Assembly: GCA_004963905.1 (NCBI GenBank)
Contig: SUGL01000004.1
Location: 62,001-126,000, forward strand
From: Mesorhizobium sp.
Lineage (GTDB): Bacteria > Pseudomonadota > Alphaproteobacteria > Rhizobiales > Rhizobiaceae
Direction: 5' to 3'
Length of the DNA: 64,000 nucleotides
The notes under the pieces were generated by a model. The model saw only the letters and a list, made by a program, of their open reading frames with translations. It had not been told where the DNA came from and did no database searches. The position numbers and the translations under genes are program-made. Shown one piece after another: positions 47,241-61,123 of the stretch; within the stretch, counting starts at the first letter, position 1; the number at the start of each line of letters is the position of its first letter.

Positions 47241-47425
47241 GTTGGCGCCGCCCCTCATCTGCCTGCCGGCATCTTCTCCCCGTAGAACGGGGAGAAGGGG
47301 GCTGGCCGCTACGCCGGCGCCTTTCTGCAACGCTGGTGATTGGCGAAACCGGCCATGACAGTGTCTTTCTCCCCGTCACTATACGGGGAGAAATGCCCGG
47401 CAGGGCAATGAGGGGCGGCGCCAAC
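47241..47425. repeat. RIME-like element, copy 2
   Basis: A 185-base element with long inverted ends. GTTGGCGCCGCCCCTCAT at 47241 pairs with ATGAGGGGCGGCGCCAAC at the right end (47408-47425), and TTCTCCCCGT arms repeat inside. Arms are similar to those at 30661-30885. It fills the gap between gapR and pyc (47032-47501). I see no gene in the rest of that gap. Confidence 0.87.
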
Positions 47426-47501
47426 ATCGACGATTGGCCCTCGGCCAGTGCGTAGCCTCGTTGTGTCGAGCACTTCCCTCTGGGCAGTCTGCCGCTTTGT
47501 C

Positions 47502-50960
<3,459 letters not shown>

Positions 50961-51177
50961 GGACTGGGCTCCAGCAGCGGAAGGTGAGATGAAGGCAGCA
51001 ATGATTAACGTGAAAATGCTGCAGCGCAAACAAAATCGCGCGACACTTAAACCGATTTAAATCGTTTATTTGCGCCAAACCGCCGCTGCCGTTCCGGCCG
51101 CCGGTTCGGGAGCGTCTTGCAGGGCGCCCCGGCAGCGGGACCAGCGGTGGAGGGCCCACGACCACCCGTCAACAAAA

Positions 51178-51202
51178 ATGCCCGGCGCTCAGCGCCGGGC
51201 AT
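51178..51202 (-). terminator. Terminator of the liv operon
   Basis: ATGCCCGGCGC (51178-51188) pairs with GCGCCGGGCAT (51192-51202), with TTTTTGTT on the minus strand. It follows livK by about 30 bases. The gap 50961-51177 upstream of pyc holds its promoter region; nothing else is seen. Confidence 0.92.
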
Positions 51203-51230
51203 CGCGAAAAGTCGGCTGCTATTTGCCGGC

Positions 51231-52349
51231 TTATTTCTCGAAGTAGCTGTACTTGCCGTCCTCGCCCTTCTTCCATTCGTAGATGACATAGTCCGGACGG
51301 GTGATGTCGCCCTTGGAGTCGTAGCCGATCTCGCCGATCGCCGTCTTCCACGGACCGCCGGACTTGATCACGTCGGCAACCTTCTGCGCATCGTCGGCCG
51401 AGCCGACCTTGGCGATGGCCTGGGAGATGATCTGGATGGCGGCATAGGAGTAGAGCGTATAGGCTTCCGGCTCGAAGCCGGCGGCGCGGAACTTCTCCAC
51501 CACTTCCTTGGCGGCCGGATTCTTGCGCGGATCCGGAGCGAAGGTGTTGAGCGTGCCGGCAACGGCGTCGCCGGCGATCGAGGCCAGCTCGTTGGAGACG
51601 ATGCCGTCGCCCGAGAACAGCGGCGCCTTCAGGCCCTGGTCGGCCGACTGACGGATGATCAGGCCGGCTTCGGTATGCAGGCCGCCCCAGTAGATCAGGG
51701 TGACGTTGTTTTCCTTCATCTTGGCGATGAGGGCCGAGAAGTCCTTGTCGCCGACGTTCACGCCTTCATACATCACTTCCTTGATGCCGCCGGCGTTCAG
51801 GTTCTTCTTGGTCTCGTCCGCGAGACCCTGGCCGTAAGGCGTCTTGTCGTGGATGATGGCGATCTTGGCGTCCTTGAAGTTCTTGGCGATGTAGTCGCCG
51901 GCCACCTTGCCCTGCTGGTCGTCGCGACCGCAGGTACGGAAGGTGTTCCACAGGCCGCGCTCGGTGAGCTTCGGATTGGTCGCGGCCGGCGTCATGACGA
52001 GGATGCCGTTCTCGGCATAGACTTCCGACGCGGGAATGGTCACGCCCGAGTTGAAGTGGCCGTCGACGAACTTGACGCCGTCAGCGACGAACTTGTTGGC
52101 GACCGAAATGCCCTGCTTGGGGTCGGAGACGTCGTCGCCGATCTCGAGCTTGAGCTGTTGGCCATTGATGCCGCCCGCCGCGTTGATGTCGGCGACCGCC
52201 TGTTCCGCGCCCTTCTGCAGCTGCGCGCCGAAGGCGGCGTTCGGACCGGTGATCGGACCGGCGACGCCGATCAGGATGTCGGCCCACGCGCTGCCGCTGA
52301 ACGCGATGAACGCGGTCAGCGCCACGGCGGACAAGAGTGATTTTTTCAT
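51231..52349 (-). CDS. livK: Branched-chain amino acid ABC transporter, substrate-binding LivK-like
   Basis: A 372-residue periplasmic binding protein. Signal peptide about 1-23 ([19 protein letters not shown]), then the LivJ/K fold, with [36 protein letters not shown] and [21 protein letters not shown]. It should bind leucine, isoleucine, valine or related amino acids. It is last in the liv run, with 138 bases of upstream region that may hold its own promoter. Confidence 0.93.
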   Translation of the reverse strand: MKKSLLSAVALTAFIAFSGSAWADILIGVAGPITGPNAAFGAQLQKGAEQAVADINAAGGINGQQLKLEIGDDVSDPKQGISVANKFVADGVKFVDGHFNSGVTIPASEVYAENGILVMTPAATNPKLTERGLWNTFRTCGRDDQQGKVAGDYIAKNFKDAKIAIIHDKTPYGQGLADETKKNLNAGGIKEVMYEGVNVGDKDFSALIAKMKENNVTLIYWGGLHTEAGLIIRQSADQGLKAPLFSGDGIVSNELASIAGDAVAGTLNTFAPDPRKNPAAKEVVEKFRAAGFEPEAYTLYSYAAIQIISQAIAKVGSADDAQKVADVIKSGGPWKTAIGEIGYDSKGDITRPDYVIYEWKKGEDGKYSYFEK

Positions 52350-52487
52350 TGAAACGCTCCCATTTACGGAGTGGGCGTGGATGATACTTTCATGCGATGC
52401 CCACCCTTATCGCAGAAAGCATAGAATGCCGATTTTCAGGCACTTGTCACGTCGATTCATTCCCCTGAACGACGTTAATCATGAACC

Positions 52488-52835
52488 TCAACCCTTCGGC
52501 TTCCAGCTCAATAAGGAAGCTCTTTCGTAGAGCCAGTTATATTGTGTGACCATCTGGTTGGTGCGCGTATATTGATAGCCGAGGAAGCCCAGCACCATCA
52601 GCACGATGGTGTCGACGATATAATAGTGCAGCGAGAACATCGTGCCGTCGAACAAGGCGTGATGGATGAACCTGATGCCGATGCCGAGCCCGAGCATGTA
52701 GAGGAACAGCCGGACATGGCTGCTCCAGGTCTGCGCCGCCGCCTTGCCGGTCATCCAGGCCGCCCAGCCGCCGAGCAGGCAGGTGACGAACAGGAACTGC
52801 CAGATCGAGGCTTCTTCGTAGAGAACGCCTTGCAT
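52488..52835 (-). CDS. DUF6867 membrane protein linked to the liv operon
   Basis: A 115-residue membrane protein with three helices (about 12-32, 40-60, 68-92). It lies between livF and livK in rhizobial liv operons, as here (15 bases after livF). Starts MQGVLYEEASIWQFLFVTCLLGG. Its part in transport is unknown. Confidence 0.8.
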   Translation of the reverse strand: MQGVLYEEASIWQFLFVTCLLGGWAAWMTGKAAAQTWSSHVRLFLYMLGLGIGIRFIHHALFDGTMFSLHYYIVDTIVLMVLGFLGYQYTRTNQMVTQYNWLYERASLLSWKPKG

Positions 52836-52850
52836 GATGAAGAACCCCTC

Positions 52851-53579
52851 TTAGTGATGACCGCCTTCGAGATAGGCGGCGCGCACTTCCGGATTGGCGA
52901 GCAGTTCCTTGCCGGTGCCGCTCATCGTCACATTGCCGTTGACCATGACATAGCCGCGATCGGCGAGCTTGAGCGCGCCGAAGGCGTTCTGCTCGACCAG
53001 GAACACGGTCAACCCTTGCGTCTTGTTCAGCGCGCGGATGGCGTCGAAGATCTGCTTGACGATCAGCGGCGCCAGGCCAAGCGAGGGTTCGTCGAGCAGC
53101 AGCAGCTTCGGCCGCGCCATCAGCGCGCGCCCGATCGACAGCATCTGCTGCTCGCCGCCCGACAGCGTGCCGCCGCGCTGGTTGATGCGCTCCTTCAGCC
53201 GCGGGAACAGCGCGAACACCTTCTCGGCGTCCTCGTTATAATGCTGGAGGTTGTCGAGGCTGGCGCCCATCTGCAGGTTTTCCATCACCGTCATGCGCGG
53301 GAAGATGCGGCGTCCTTCCGGCGACTGGGCGATGCGCAGCCTGGCAATCTCGTGCGTCGGCATCTGCGTGATGTTGGTGCCGGCGAAGGTGATGGTGCCG
53401 GCGCGAGCGCGCGGCGCGCCGAAGATGGTCATCATGAGCGTCGACTTGCCGGCGCCGTTGGCGCCGATCAGCGCCACGATCTCACCCTGGTTGACGGTGA
53501 CGTCGACGCCGTTCAGCGCCCGGATGTTGCCGTAGTAGGTCTGCACGCCCTTGATATCGAGCAGCGTTGTGCCGGCCAT
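52851..53579 (-). CDS. livF: Branched-chain amino acid ABC transporter ATPase LivF
   Basis: A 242-residue ATPase of the LivF group. Walker A GANGAGKSTLMMTIFG (about 38), signature LSGGEQQMLSIGRALM (about 138), Walker B LLLLDEPSLGLAP (about 158). Its start overlaps the last base of livG. Confidence 0.95.
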   Translation of the reverse strand: MAGTTLLDIKGVQTYYGNIRALNGVDVTVNQGEIVALIGANGAGKSTLMMTIFGAPRARAGTITFAGTNITQMPTHEIARLRIAQSPEGRRIFPRMTVMENLQMGASLDNLQHYNEDAEKVFALFPRLKERINQRGGTLSGGEQQMLSIGRALMARPKLLLLDEPSLGLAPLIVKQIFDAIRALNKTQGLTVFLVEQNAFGALKLADRGYVMVNGNVTMSGTGKELLANPEVRAAYLEGGHH

Positions 53580-55012
53580 TATTTACGCCCTCCACGCTTG
53601 CCCGCCGCGGGCTTGGCCGCCACTTCCTTCGCAAGCAGCTTCGCCTGACCGATCCAGTCCTCGCGCGCTATGCGCCCGTCGAAGGCGAGATAGGCTTCGG
53701 CTGCCTCGATGTCGACCTTCTTCCAGGCTGCGATCTGGTCGAAATGGAAGATACCGTGCTCGTTCAGCTTCCTCTCGTTGACCGGGCCGATGCCCTTGAT
53801 GCGGATCAGGCTGTCGGCCTTGCCGCCGCGTGGTGCATCGAGACGGTTTGAAATACCCGCGGTCTTCGCCGCCGGCGCCTTGGCGGCCGCTTTCTTCGGC
53901 GCGGCCTTCGCCGTGCTCGACCTCGCGGCCGGCTTGGCTGCCGCGGTGGACTTCGCCGACGCCGGGGCGACAGGCTTGCTGGCGACCGACGCGGAGCGCG
54001 CGTCGACCTGAGCTGCTTTCGACGCGCCCTTCGACACCGTCACTCGCTCGCCCTCATCCGCGTGTTCGACGGTATCGGAAACCGGCCCCGCCATCATCGA
54101 AGAGGAATTGCCCGGGCCATGCGCGGAGTCGGGGCCGGTATCGAGCTGCTCGATCACGTCCTCGTCGCCGACTTCGGTGAGCACGGTTTCGACCTCCTCG
54201 TCGTCGACGCCGAGATAGGCGGCGATCACGCGCGGGTCGGTCCTGACCGACTGCGGGTTGCCGTCGGAGATCTTGCGGCCATATTCGAGCACGACGACAT
54301 GGTCGGATATCTGCATGACCACCGACATGTCGTGCTCGATGAGCAGGATCGAGGTGCCGGTGTTGTCCTTGATGTCCATCAGGAGCTCGTTGAGCGAGGC
54401 CGATTCCTTCGGATTGAGGCCGGCGGCCGGCTCGTCGAGGCAAAGCAGCTCTGGCCCGGTGCACATGGCGCGCGCGATCTCCAGCCGCCGCTGCGCGCCA
54501 TAGGGCAGGTCGCCGGCCGGATCGTCGGCACGGTCGACGAGGTCGGCCTTCTCCAGCCAGTGCCTGGCGAGATCGATCGATTCGGCCGAAGCCTGGCGAT
54601 AGGTCGGGACGCCGAACAGGCCGAGCAAGGTGTAGCCCGAGGCCTTCATCAGCTTGTTGTGCTGGGCGACCAAAAGGTTCTCGAGCAGCGTCATGCCCGA
54701 GAACAGGCGGATGTTCTGGAAGGTGCGCGCCACGTTGGCGCGCGCCGGAATTTCGTGGTTGGGCAGGCGCTCGAGCAGATAGGTCGAGCCGTCACGTTTG
54801 TTCAGCGTGATCATGCCCTCGGTCGGTTTGTAGAAGCCGGTGATACAGTTGAACACCGTCGTCTTGCCGGCGCCGTTCGGCCCGATCAGCGCGGTGATCT
54901 CGCCGCGCCTGGCCTGGAAGGACAGGTCGCCGATGGCGACAAGGCCGCCGAACTTCATCGACAGGTGCTCGACCTGCAGGATGAAATCGCTGTGGGAAGC
55001 TTGCGCGTTCAT
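53579..55012 (-). CDS. livG: LivG ATPase fused to a C-terminal helix-hairpin-helix domain
   Basis: A 477-residue protein, about 200 residues longer than usual LivG. Residues about 1-295 form the ABC ATPase: Walker [14 protein letters not shown] (about 43), signature [15 protein letters not shown] (about 155), Walker [13 protein letters not shown] (about 172). Then an Ala/Lys/Ser/Pro-rich linker (about 300-405) and a helix-hairpin-helix-like domain (about 415-470) with [19 protein letters not shown] and [11 protein letters not shown], resembling the C-terminal extension of alphaproteobacterial NuoE. Overlaps livM and livF by one base each. Confidence 0.92.
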   Translation of the reverse strand: MNAQASHSDFILQVEHLSMKFGGLVAIGDLSFQARRGEITALIGPNGAGKTTVFNCITGFYKPTEGMITLNKRDGSTYLLERLPNHEIPARANVARTFQNIRLFSGMTLLENLLVAQHNKLMKASGYTLLGLFGVPTYRQASAESIDLARHWLEKADLVDRADDPAGDLPYGAQRRLEIARAMCTGPELLCLDEPAAGLNPKESASLNELLMDIKDNTGTSILLIEHDMSVVMQISDHVVVLEYGRKISDGNPQSVRTDPRVIAAYLGVDDEEVETVLTEVGDEDVIEQLDTGPDSAHGPGNSSSMMAGPVSDTVEHADEGERVTVSKGASKAAQVDARSASVASKPVAPASAKSTAAAKPAARSSTAKAAPKKAAAKAPAAKTAGISNRLDAPRGGKADSLIRIKGIGPVNERKLNEHGIFHFDQIAAWKKVDIEAAEAYLAFDGRIAREDWIGQAKLLAKEVAAKPAAGKRGGRK

Positions 55013-56406
55013 CAGCCGTGGCCCTCCTTGGTGAAGGAGCCTGAGACAGCTCTCCGCTCCTTGAGGAAGGCGGTCGGCTCACGACTGCCGACGAAGCCGC
55101 GCGGCTTCCACAGCATGACGATGACCATGGCCATGCCGAACAAAAGCATGCGGTAGAGTTCCGGCGTGAAGTCGGGGCCGAACACGGCCTTGAGGAAGTC
55201 GAGCTCGCGCAGGATCTCGGTGCCGCCGATCATCACCAGCGCCGCCACCGCAATGCCGCCGAGCGAACCCATGCCGCCGAGGACAACGATGGCGAGGATG
55301 ATCGCCGATTCCAGGAAGACGAAGGACTCGGGGCTGACGAAGCCTTGCCTGGCGGCGAAGAACGAGCCGGCGAAGCCGCCGAACATGGCGCCGGTGGCGA
55401 ATGCCGTCAGCTTGGTGGTGGTCGTGTTGATGCCGAGCGAGCGGCAGGCGATCTCGTCCTCGCGCAACGCTTCCCAGGCCCGGCCCACCGGCAGACGGCG
55501 AAGCCTGATGGTGACGAAGGCGGTAAGGAAGCACAGGGCCAGGATCAGGTAATAAAGGAAGATCTTGTAGTAGGCGCCCGATTGGGTGATGTGCAGCACC
55601 TTGGCGATGTAGTTCGGGTCGGAGACATTGAACGACATCAGCCCGAAGAAGGAGACCTTCGGGATGCCGGAAACGCCGGCCGAGCCGTTGGTCACCTCGC
55701 GCCAGTTGATCAGCACCAGGCGGATGATCTCGCCGAAGGCGAGCGTCACGATCGCCAGATAGTCACCGCGTAGCCTCAGCACCGGGAAGCCGAGCATGAC
55801 GCCCCAGAAGGCGGCCATGCAGCCGGCGGCCGGCAGCAGGATCCAGAACGACAGGCCGAAATGGGTGCCGAGCAGCGCGTAGGCGTAGGCGCCGACGGCA
55901 TAGAAGGCGACGTAACCGAGATCGAGCAGGCCCGCCAGCCCGACGACGATGTTGAGGCCCCAGGCCAGCATCACGTAGATCAGGATCTGGATGCCGAAAT
56001 TGTCGACCCATTTCAGCGAGCCCTGAAAGCCGAACGCCATGACCATCACGATTGGATAGGCGATCAGCACCGTGGCGCCGATCTTGTTGAAGTTGCGCCG
56101 CACGAAACCCGGCTCCGCCACGGCCACCGAGGGCGCCTTGCCCTTTTCGGCCTTGGACCGTTCGATCGCCGGAATGGCATAGGCGACATAGAGGAAGCGG
56201 CCGACGGCAACGGCGACGACCACGAGGGCAAGCAAGCCCCAGCGCTGCACCAGGATCAGTTCGTTGTTGATGTTCTGATCGGTCCTGAGACCGATGAACA
56301 GCACGAACAAGCCGAGCGCGATCGCGCCGGCATAGAGCGCTTCGCGGAATGCGCGTTGGATGGGAGGGACGACGACGTCGCGCTCCGGAGATACGGTAAC
56401 GGCCAT
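55012..56406 (-). CDS. livM: Branched-chain amino acid ABC transporter permease LivM
   Basis: A 464-residue permease, larger than E. coli LivM because of an amino-terminal extension with extra helices (about 25-75) and a charged stretch before the core. The core (about 110-440) has nine to ten helices and the EAA-like loop around [24 protein letters not shown]. Starts [10 protein letters not shown] at 56406. Confidence 0.93.
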   Translation of the reverse strand: MAVTVSPERDVVVPPIQRAFREALYAGAIALGLFVLFIGLRTDQNINNELILVQRWGLLALVVVAVAVGRFLYVAYAIPAIERSKAEKGKAPSVAVAEPGFVRRNFNKIGATVLIAYPIVMVMAFGFQGSLKWVDNFGIQILIYVMLAWGLNIVVGLAGLLDLGYVAFYAVGAYAYALLGTHFGLSFWILLPAAGCMAAFWGVMLGFPVLRLRGDYLAIVTLAFGEIIRLVLINWREVTNGSAGVSGIPKVSFFGLMSFNVSDPNYIAKVLHITQSGAYYKIFLYYLILALCFLTAFVTIRLRRLPVGRAWEALREDEIACRSLGINTTTTKLTAFATGAMFGGFAGSFFAARQGFVSPESFVFLESAIILAIVVLGGMGSLGGIAVAALVMIGGTEILRELDFLKAVFGPDFTPELYRMLLFGMAMVIVMLWKPRGFVGSREPTAFLKERRAVSGSFTKEGHG

Positions 56407-56411
56407 GAGGA

Positions 56412-57314
56412 TCAGACCTTTTCGACTTCAGGCCGGCCCAGGATGCCGGAGGGCAGGAAGATGAGCACGATCGCCAGGATCGAGAAGGCTGCGACGTCCT
56501 TGTAGTCGATCGAGAAATAGGCCGACCACATGCTCTCGATGAAGCCGATCAAAAGCCCGCCGAGCACCGCGCCCGGCAGCGAGCCGATGCCGCCGAGCAC
56601 CGCCGCGGTAAAAGCCTTCACGCCCGGCACGAAGCCGTCGGAAAACACCACGACGCCGTAATACATCAGGAACAGCGTGCCCGCGACCGCGGCAAGCGCC
56701 GCGCCCATGATGAAGGTGATGGAGATAGTGCGGTCGACGTCGACGCCAAGCAGCGCCGCCATCTTGCGGTCCTGCTCGCAGGCGCGCTGCGCCCGCCCCA
56801 GCGCCGTCCTGTTGACGAGATACCAGAAGATGACCAGCAGCGCCGCGGTCACCAGAACGATGATGATCTGCTTCAGCGAGACGCTGATGCCGTCGACAGT
56901 GTAGACCTGGCTGACCAGCGGCGGGATCGGCTTGTTGCGCGGACCCTGCGTGACCTGCACGAAGTTGGACAGGGCGATCGACATGCCGATGGCGGTGATC
57001 AGCGGCGCCAGCCGGAACGATCCGCGCAGCGGCCGGTAGGCCACCTTCTCGATCGTCCAGTTGTAGAGGCTGGTGAGCAGCATGCCGACGATCATCATGA
57101 TCAGAAGCGCCACCACCACAGGCACGGAATAGAACATCGCGCCGAGGATGAGGAAGACGATGAGGGCCGTGAAGGCGCCGACCATGAAGATGTCGCCATG
57201 GGCGAAATTGATCATGCCGATGATGCCGTAGACCATCGTGTAGCCGATCGCGATCAGCCCATAGATAGATCCCAGCGTCAGCCCATTGATAAGCTGCTGG
57301 ACGAAGTACTGCAT
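56412..57314 (-). CDS. livH: Branched-chain amino acid ABC transporter permease LivH
   Basis: A 300-residue permease. Start MQYFVQQLINGLTLGSIYGLIAIGYTMVYGIIGMINFAHGDIFM is typical, and the RAQRACEQDRKMAALLGVDVDRTI loop is the EAA-type coupling region. Start at 57314 has AGGGGAG; the 52 codons upstream are not similar. First gene of livH-M-G-F-DUF6867. Confidence 0.95.
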   Translation of the reverse strand: MQYFVQQLINGLTLGSIYGLIAIGYTMVYGIIGMINFAHGDIFMVGAFTALIVFLILGAMFYSVPVVVALLIMMIVGMLLTSLYNWTIEKVAYRPLRGSFRLAPLITAIGMSIALSNFVQVTQGPRNKPIPPLVSQVYTVDGISVSLKQIIIVLVTAALLVIFWYLVNRTALGRAQRACEQDRKMAALLGVDVDRTISITFIMGAALAAVAGTLFLMYYGVVVFSDGFVPGVKAFTAAVLGGIGSLPGAVLGGLLIGFIESMWSAYFSIDYKDVAAFSILAIVLIFLPSGILGRPEVEKV

Positions 57315-57697
57315 ATTTATGCGGCTCCCCTGGAATGTCGCCCGTTTCCGGGTCGCACTCCTTTTCGTATTTCCCCTAGTCGTAAAGTTTCGAGCCCGGA
57401 TTGCAACGTGATTTTTCAATCGCCGGGCGTGTTTTGGAAGCACGCCGCCCGATTGCCCGTTTTTTCGCACCCAGCCCCTGGACTATCGCGGACCCTATCA
57501 TTGGCACAACGCAATGTCTTTGACGATTCAGCCGTATCATGCGCGCCGTTTCGAAGAAATCTCCGTCAAAATAAGTTGATGAGACGATTCCTTGCGTCGG
57601 CAAACGCGGTCGGTTTTGCGATCCCGCCCCTTCCGCTGGGTCAGGATTCCGCGAGGTGTGACAGTCATGCGACAGCGAGGCGACACCGCCGGCCTCC
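57315..57697. other. Non-coding region upstream of livH
   Basis: 383 bases between the divergent-to-none livH start and the HAD stop, both on the minus strand. It holds the liv promoter region and T-rich stretches. An ATCGCCGGGCGT hairpin at about 57420-57450 pairs with ACGCCGCCCGAT, without a T tract. No gene is seen. Confidence 0.4.
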
Positions 57698-58399
57698 TCA
57701 GTTCCAGACGGTCGACGCGAGAAAAGGCGGCACGCGGTCGAGCGTCGGAAAAACCGCGTCCGGGGCGTAGTCGGGCAGCGGTTTGCGGCCGGTTCCCCTG
57801 TCGATCCAGATACATTGGAATCCGAGATCGCGGGCGGCAGCGAGATCGAGATGCGGGCTGGCGCAGATATGCACGATATCGCCGCGGCCGACACCGAGCG
57901 CATTGTGGGCGAAATCGAAGATCTGCCGGGCCGGCTTGTAGGCGCCGGCCTGCTGCGCGGTAATGACGCGGTCGATGTGGCCGCCGAGCTGCGCGACATT
58001 GCCGGCGATGATGTCGTCATCGGTGTTGGAAATGATGCAGAGCTTGAATCCTTGCGCTTTCAGTAGCCCGAGCGCGGACACGACTTCAGGGAATGGCGGC
58101 ATTCGGGAGATGGTGCCGGTCAGCACCTCGACGTCGTTCGGCGAACAGGCGAGCTTCAACTCCTGCATCGCCAGGCGCAGCCCTTCGCCGGCCACGCTGC
58201 GGAAGGATCTATGCGGCCGCTCGGCCTCCAGCGCATGTTCGTATTTGTCGTAGACGCGGATCAATGTCTGGGGCTCGACATTGGAGCCTGGATGGTTGGC
58301 GAGGATGGCGTCGACGGCAGCCAGCAAACCTTCGTCCCACTGGATGAGGGTGCCGTAGCAATCGAAGGTCAGCCATTCGGGTTTCGGGCCGGAAAGCAT
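57698..58399 (-). CDS. HAD hydrolase, type II haloacid dehalogenase-like
   Basis: A 233-residue HAD-family hydrolase. LTFDCYGTLIQWDEG holds the nucleophile Asp and Thr; ISNTDDDIIAG (motif II), QQAGAYKPARQIFDFA (motif III Lys), [17 protein letters not shown] (motif IV). Resembles L-2-haloacid dehalogenase family II, but the substrate may be a phosphorylated or other small molecule. It lies 63 bases after the dehydratase gene. Confidence 0.88.
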   Translation of the reverse strand: MLSGPKPEWLTFDCYGTLIQWDEGLLAAVDAILANHPGSNVEPQTLIRVYDKYEHALEAERPHRSFRSVAGEGLRLAMQELKLACSPNDVEVLTGTISRMPPFPEVVSALGLLKAQGFKLCIISNTDDDIIAGNVAQLGGHIDRVITAQQAGAYKPARQIFDFAHNALGVGRGDIVHICASPHLDLAAARDLGFQCIWIDRGTGRKPLPDYAPDAVFPTLDRVPPFLASTVWN

Positions 58400-58462
58400 C
58401 GGATGTCCTTTCTTGACGGTCGAATAGCGGGTGGCCGTCGAACGGCCGCCCTTCCATTGTTG

Positions 58463-60142
58463 TCAGAACCTCGGCATGACCGCGCCCTCGGATGCCGGCG
58501 CCACATGCTCGGAATAGAATTTCAGGTAACCGCGCTTGATCCTGGGCTCCAGCGCCACGTGGGTCTTCCAACGGGCGTCGATCTCGGCCTGAGGCACGTT
58601 GAGGTCGAGCTTTCGCGCGGCGAGATCGATGCGGATCTCATCGCCGTCCCGCACCACGGCGATCACACCGCCGCGGGCCGCTTCGGGGGTCACATAGCCA
58701 ATGGCCGGCCCGTGGGTCGCGCCGGAGAACCGGCCATCCGTGACGAGCGCGCAGGTTTCGCCGAGCCCGGCCCCCATCAGCGCGGAGGTCGCGCCGAGCA
58801 TCTCCCGCATGCCCGGGCCGCCCTTGGTGCCCTCATTGCGGATGACGATACAGGTTCCCGGCTCCACCGTTCCGGCGCGCAGCGCATCGATCGCGCCCTC
58901 CTCTTCCTCGAAGACGCGCGCCTTGAGGGTTGTCTTCCACATGCTCTTGGCAACGCCGGAAGCCTTGACCACCGCGCCTCCCGGCGCAAGCGACCCTTTG
59001 AGGATAAAGAGCGAGCCCTCGGGCTCGACCGGGTCGCTGTCCGTATGGATGACTTCCGCGTTCTCGATCGACGCCTCGTCGACGATCTCGCCGGCGGTCT
59101 TGCCGCTCGCCGTCAGCGCGGAACGGTTGACCCTTGCGCCGAGCGCCTTGAGCACGGCCGGCACGCCACCGGCGTCGTTGAATTCGGTGACGCCCCATGG
59201 GCCGGACGGCGCCAGCTTCACCAGCGTCGGCGTCGTTCGCGAGAGCTCGTCCCAGCTATCGAAGGAAACGTCGACGCCGGCCTCCTTGGCCATAGCCATG
59301 AAGTGCAGCACCATGTTGGTCGAGCCGCCGACCGCCATGCCGACGCGCATCGCGTTCTCGAAGGCCTCCCTGGTCAGGATCTTCGACGGACGAACGTCGT
59401 CGCGCACCAGATCCATGACGCGCATGCCGGTATATTTGGCCGCCCTGAGCTGATAGTTCGACCCGGCCGGAAGCGTGCCGGAATGCGGCAGCGCCAGGCC
59501 CAGCGCCTCCGTGTAGATGCCGGCCGTGTTGCCCGAGGTGGCCGTGTCGCAGGCGCCCGAGAAGGGGAAATGGTTGTCCTCTAGGCCCTTGAGGTCCTTG
59601 CGGGAAAGCTCGCCGCGCAGGTGCTCGCCGACCCCGTCATAGACGGTTTCGAGGAAGACCTTGCGGCCACGATATCTGCCGACCGGTGTCGGGCCGCCAT
59701 AGATCATGATCGACGGCAGATCGAGGCGGGCAGCTGCCATGACCATGCCCGGCATCACCTTGTCGCCCGAGCCGATCAGCACCATGCCGTCGAAGCGATG
59801 CCCTTCGACCATCAGCTCGATCATGTCGGCCACGACATCCCTGCTCGGCAGGACATAGCGCATGCCGACGGAGGCGAAGGTCTCGGAGTCGGTGACGTGG
59901 AAAGTGTTGAATTCGCAAGGGGTGCCGCCGGCCATCCGGATGCCTGCCCGCACCGCTTCGCCGATCTGGCGCAGATGAAAATTCTCCGGCGAAAAATCCT
60001 GATAGGTGTTGACGACCGCGATCATCGGCCGTTCGAACTCCTCGTCGATCAGCCCCGCTCCCTTAGCCCATGCACGCTGCAGCGAGCGCTCCAGCCCGGT
60101 GAATTGCTTTTCGCTGCGCCTGCGCCTGTCGTTCTTTTCCAT
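58463..60142 (-). CDS. IlvD/Edd family dehydratase, degenerate cluster site
   Basis: A 559-residue IlvD/Edd dehydratase. Conserved blocks include [32 protein letters not shown], and [23 protein letters not shown]. The usual NCDK-TPG cluster motif is [13 protein letters not shown] here, with Gly in place of the Cys; [14 protein letters not shown] keeps a cysteine. This may be a sugar-acid or other hydroxy-acid dehydratase with changed metal binding. Start at 60142 has GGGAAGG. It lies downstream of gntR in an ectC-gntR-dehydratase-HAD run. Confidence 0.88.
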   Translation of the reverse strand: MEKNDRRRRSEKQFTGLERSLQRAWAKGAGLIDEEFERPMIAVVNTYQDFSPENFHLRQIGEAVRAGIRMAGGTPCEFNTFHVTDSETFASVGMRYVLPSRDVVADMIELMVEGHRFDGMVLIGSGDKVMPGMVMAAARLDLPSIMIYGGPTPVGRYRGRKVFLETVYDGVGEHLRGELSRKDLKGLEDNHFPFSGACDTATSGNTAGIYTEALGLALPHSGTLPAGSNYQLRAAKYTGMRVMDLVRDDVRPSKILTREAFENAMRVGMAVGGSTNMVLHFMAMAKEAGVDVSFDSWDELSRTTPTLVKLAPSGPWGVTEFNDAGGVPAVLKALGARVNRSALTASGKTAGEIVDEASIENAEVIHTDSDPVEPEGSLFILKGSLAPGGAVVKASGVAKSMWKTTLKARVFEEEEGAIDALRAGTVEPGTCIVIRNEGTKGGPGMREMLGATSALMGAGLGETCALVTDGRFSGATHGPAIGYVTPEAARGGVIAVVRDGDEIRIDLAARKLDLNVPQAEIDARWKTHVALEPRIKRGYLKFYSEHVAPASEGAVMPRF

Positions 60143-60319
60143 GATCGCCTTCCCTTGCTTCTCGCTCATCGCGTTTGGATGGCGCAAAGCTGGCATCTTC
60201 CAAGGTGATTGTCAATCGATTGTCTGACAATCGACATTCGAGGCGTGATGCGATTGTGTCATGTGTCATGACGTGGGACCGACGATCGGTGCGGACCGGT
60301 GATTCTGCGTAGCGGCAGT

Positions 60320-61021
60320 TTAAGGGGCGGTGGCTTCGGCCTGGCGCAAATGCGCCTCCAGCTTGGCGCCTTCCTGCTCGTTGTGTTCGACAGCGGTGCG
60401 AACGGACCGCTCCACATCGCCAGCTTTCAGCGCCTCGATGATCGGGATGTGCTGATCGAGGATCGCCTTTGGCTCTGCCACGAGCGAGTCGCTCGATGCG
60501 ATATAGATGCGGATCTGCTGTTCCACCTCGCCATATTGTTCGGCGAGCCGCCGGTGCCCCGCGAGATCGATGATGGTGCGGTGAAGGGAGAAATCTGCCG
60601 CCGCGATCGCCTTCCGGTCGCCGGACGCGCAGGCGGCCTTCAGCGCCTGGAGTGCCGCATCGAGCCGAGCGTTTTCGGCGGCAGCCGGGCCGGCGGCCTT
60701 GATCTTCATGGCCACCAGTTTCGAACCGAGCGCCTCGAAGCTGGAACGCAGTGTATAAAGTTCCCAGGCGTCGCGGGCGCTGAGGGACATCACCGACCAG
60801 CCCGTGTAGGGAATCTGGTCGATGAGGCCTTCCTGCGTCAGCTGGTGGAACGCCGTGCGGATGGTCGCCCGCGAGACGCCGAGTTGCTCGGCCATCCTGA
60901 TTTCGGTCAGGCGCGCGCCCGGCGGAATCTCGCCGGACAATATACCCTCGCGCAACGCGTCCGCGGCCTGCACCTCGGCGCTCAGCTTGCGCACCTTCCT
61001 GATCTTGAATTCGCCCGTCAT
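60320..61021 (-). CDS. GntR family regulator (FCD domain)
   Basis: A 233-residue GntR/FadR-type regulator. HTH (about 17-75): LREGILSGEIPPGARLTEIRMAEQLGVSRATIRTAFHQLTQEGLI. FCD ligand domain (about 90-220) with a helical core and His, Asp metal ligands. Located between ectC-like and dehydratase genes, likely controlling them. Carboxylate or sugar-acid effectors are usual. Confidence 0.93.
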   Translation of the reverse strand: MTGEFKIRKVRKLSAEVQAADALREGILSGEIPPGARLTEIRMAEQLGVSRATIRTAFHQLTQEGLIDQIPYTGWSVMSLSARDAWELYTLRSSFEALGSKLVAMKIKAAGPAAAENARLDAALQALKAACASGDRKAIAAADFSLHRTIIDLAGHRRLAEQYGEVEQQIRIYIASSDSLVAEPKAILDQHIPIIEALKAGDVERSVRTAVEHNEQEGAKLEAHLRQAEATAP

Positions 61022-61123
61022 GCAGGGAGCAGATATCAGACCGATTGGCTATTGTCGACAATGCGACCTCCTCTCTTCCGGCTCTGCGGGGCAATGCTTG
61101 ACCGGCAGACCGTGGTTCTGCGC

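Noticed and set aside
58463..60142. True dihydroxy-acid dehydratase IlvD
   Set aside because: Catabolic neighbours and the lost CDK cysteine argue against the biosynthetic enzyme.
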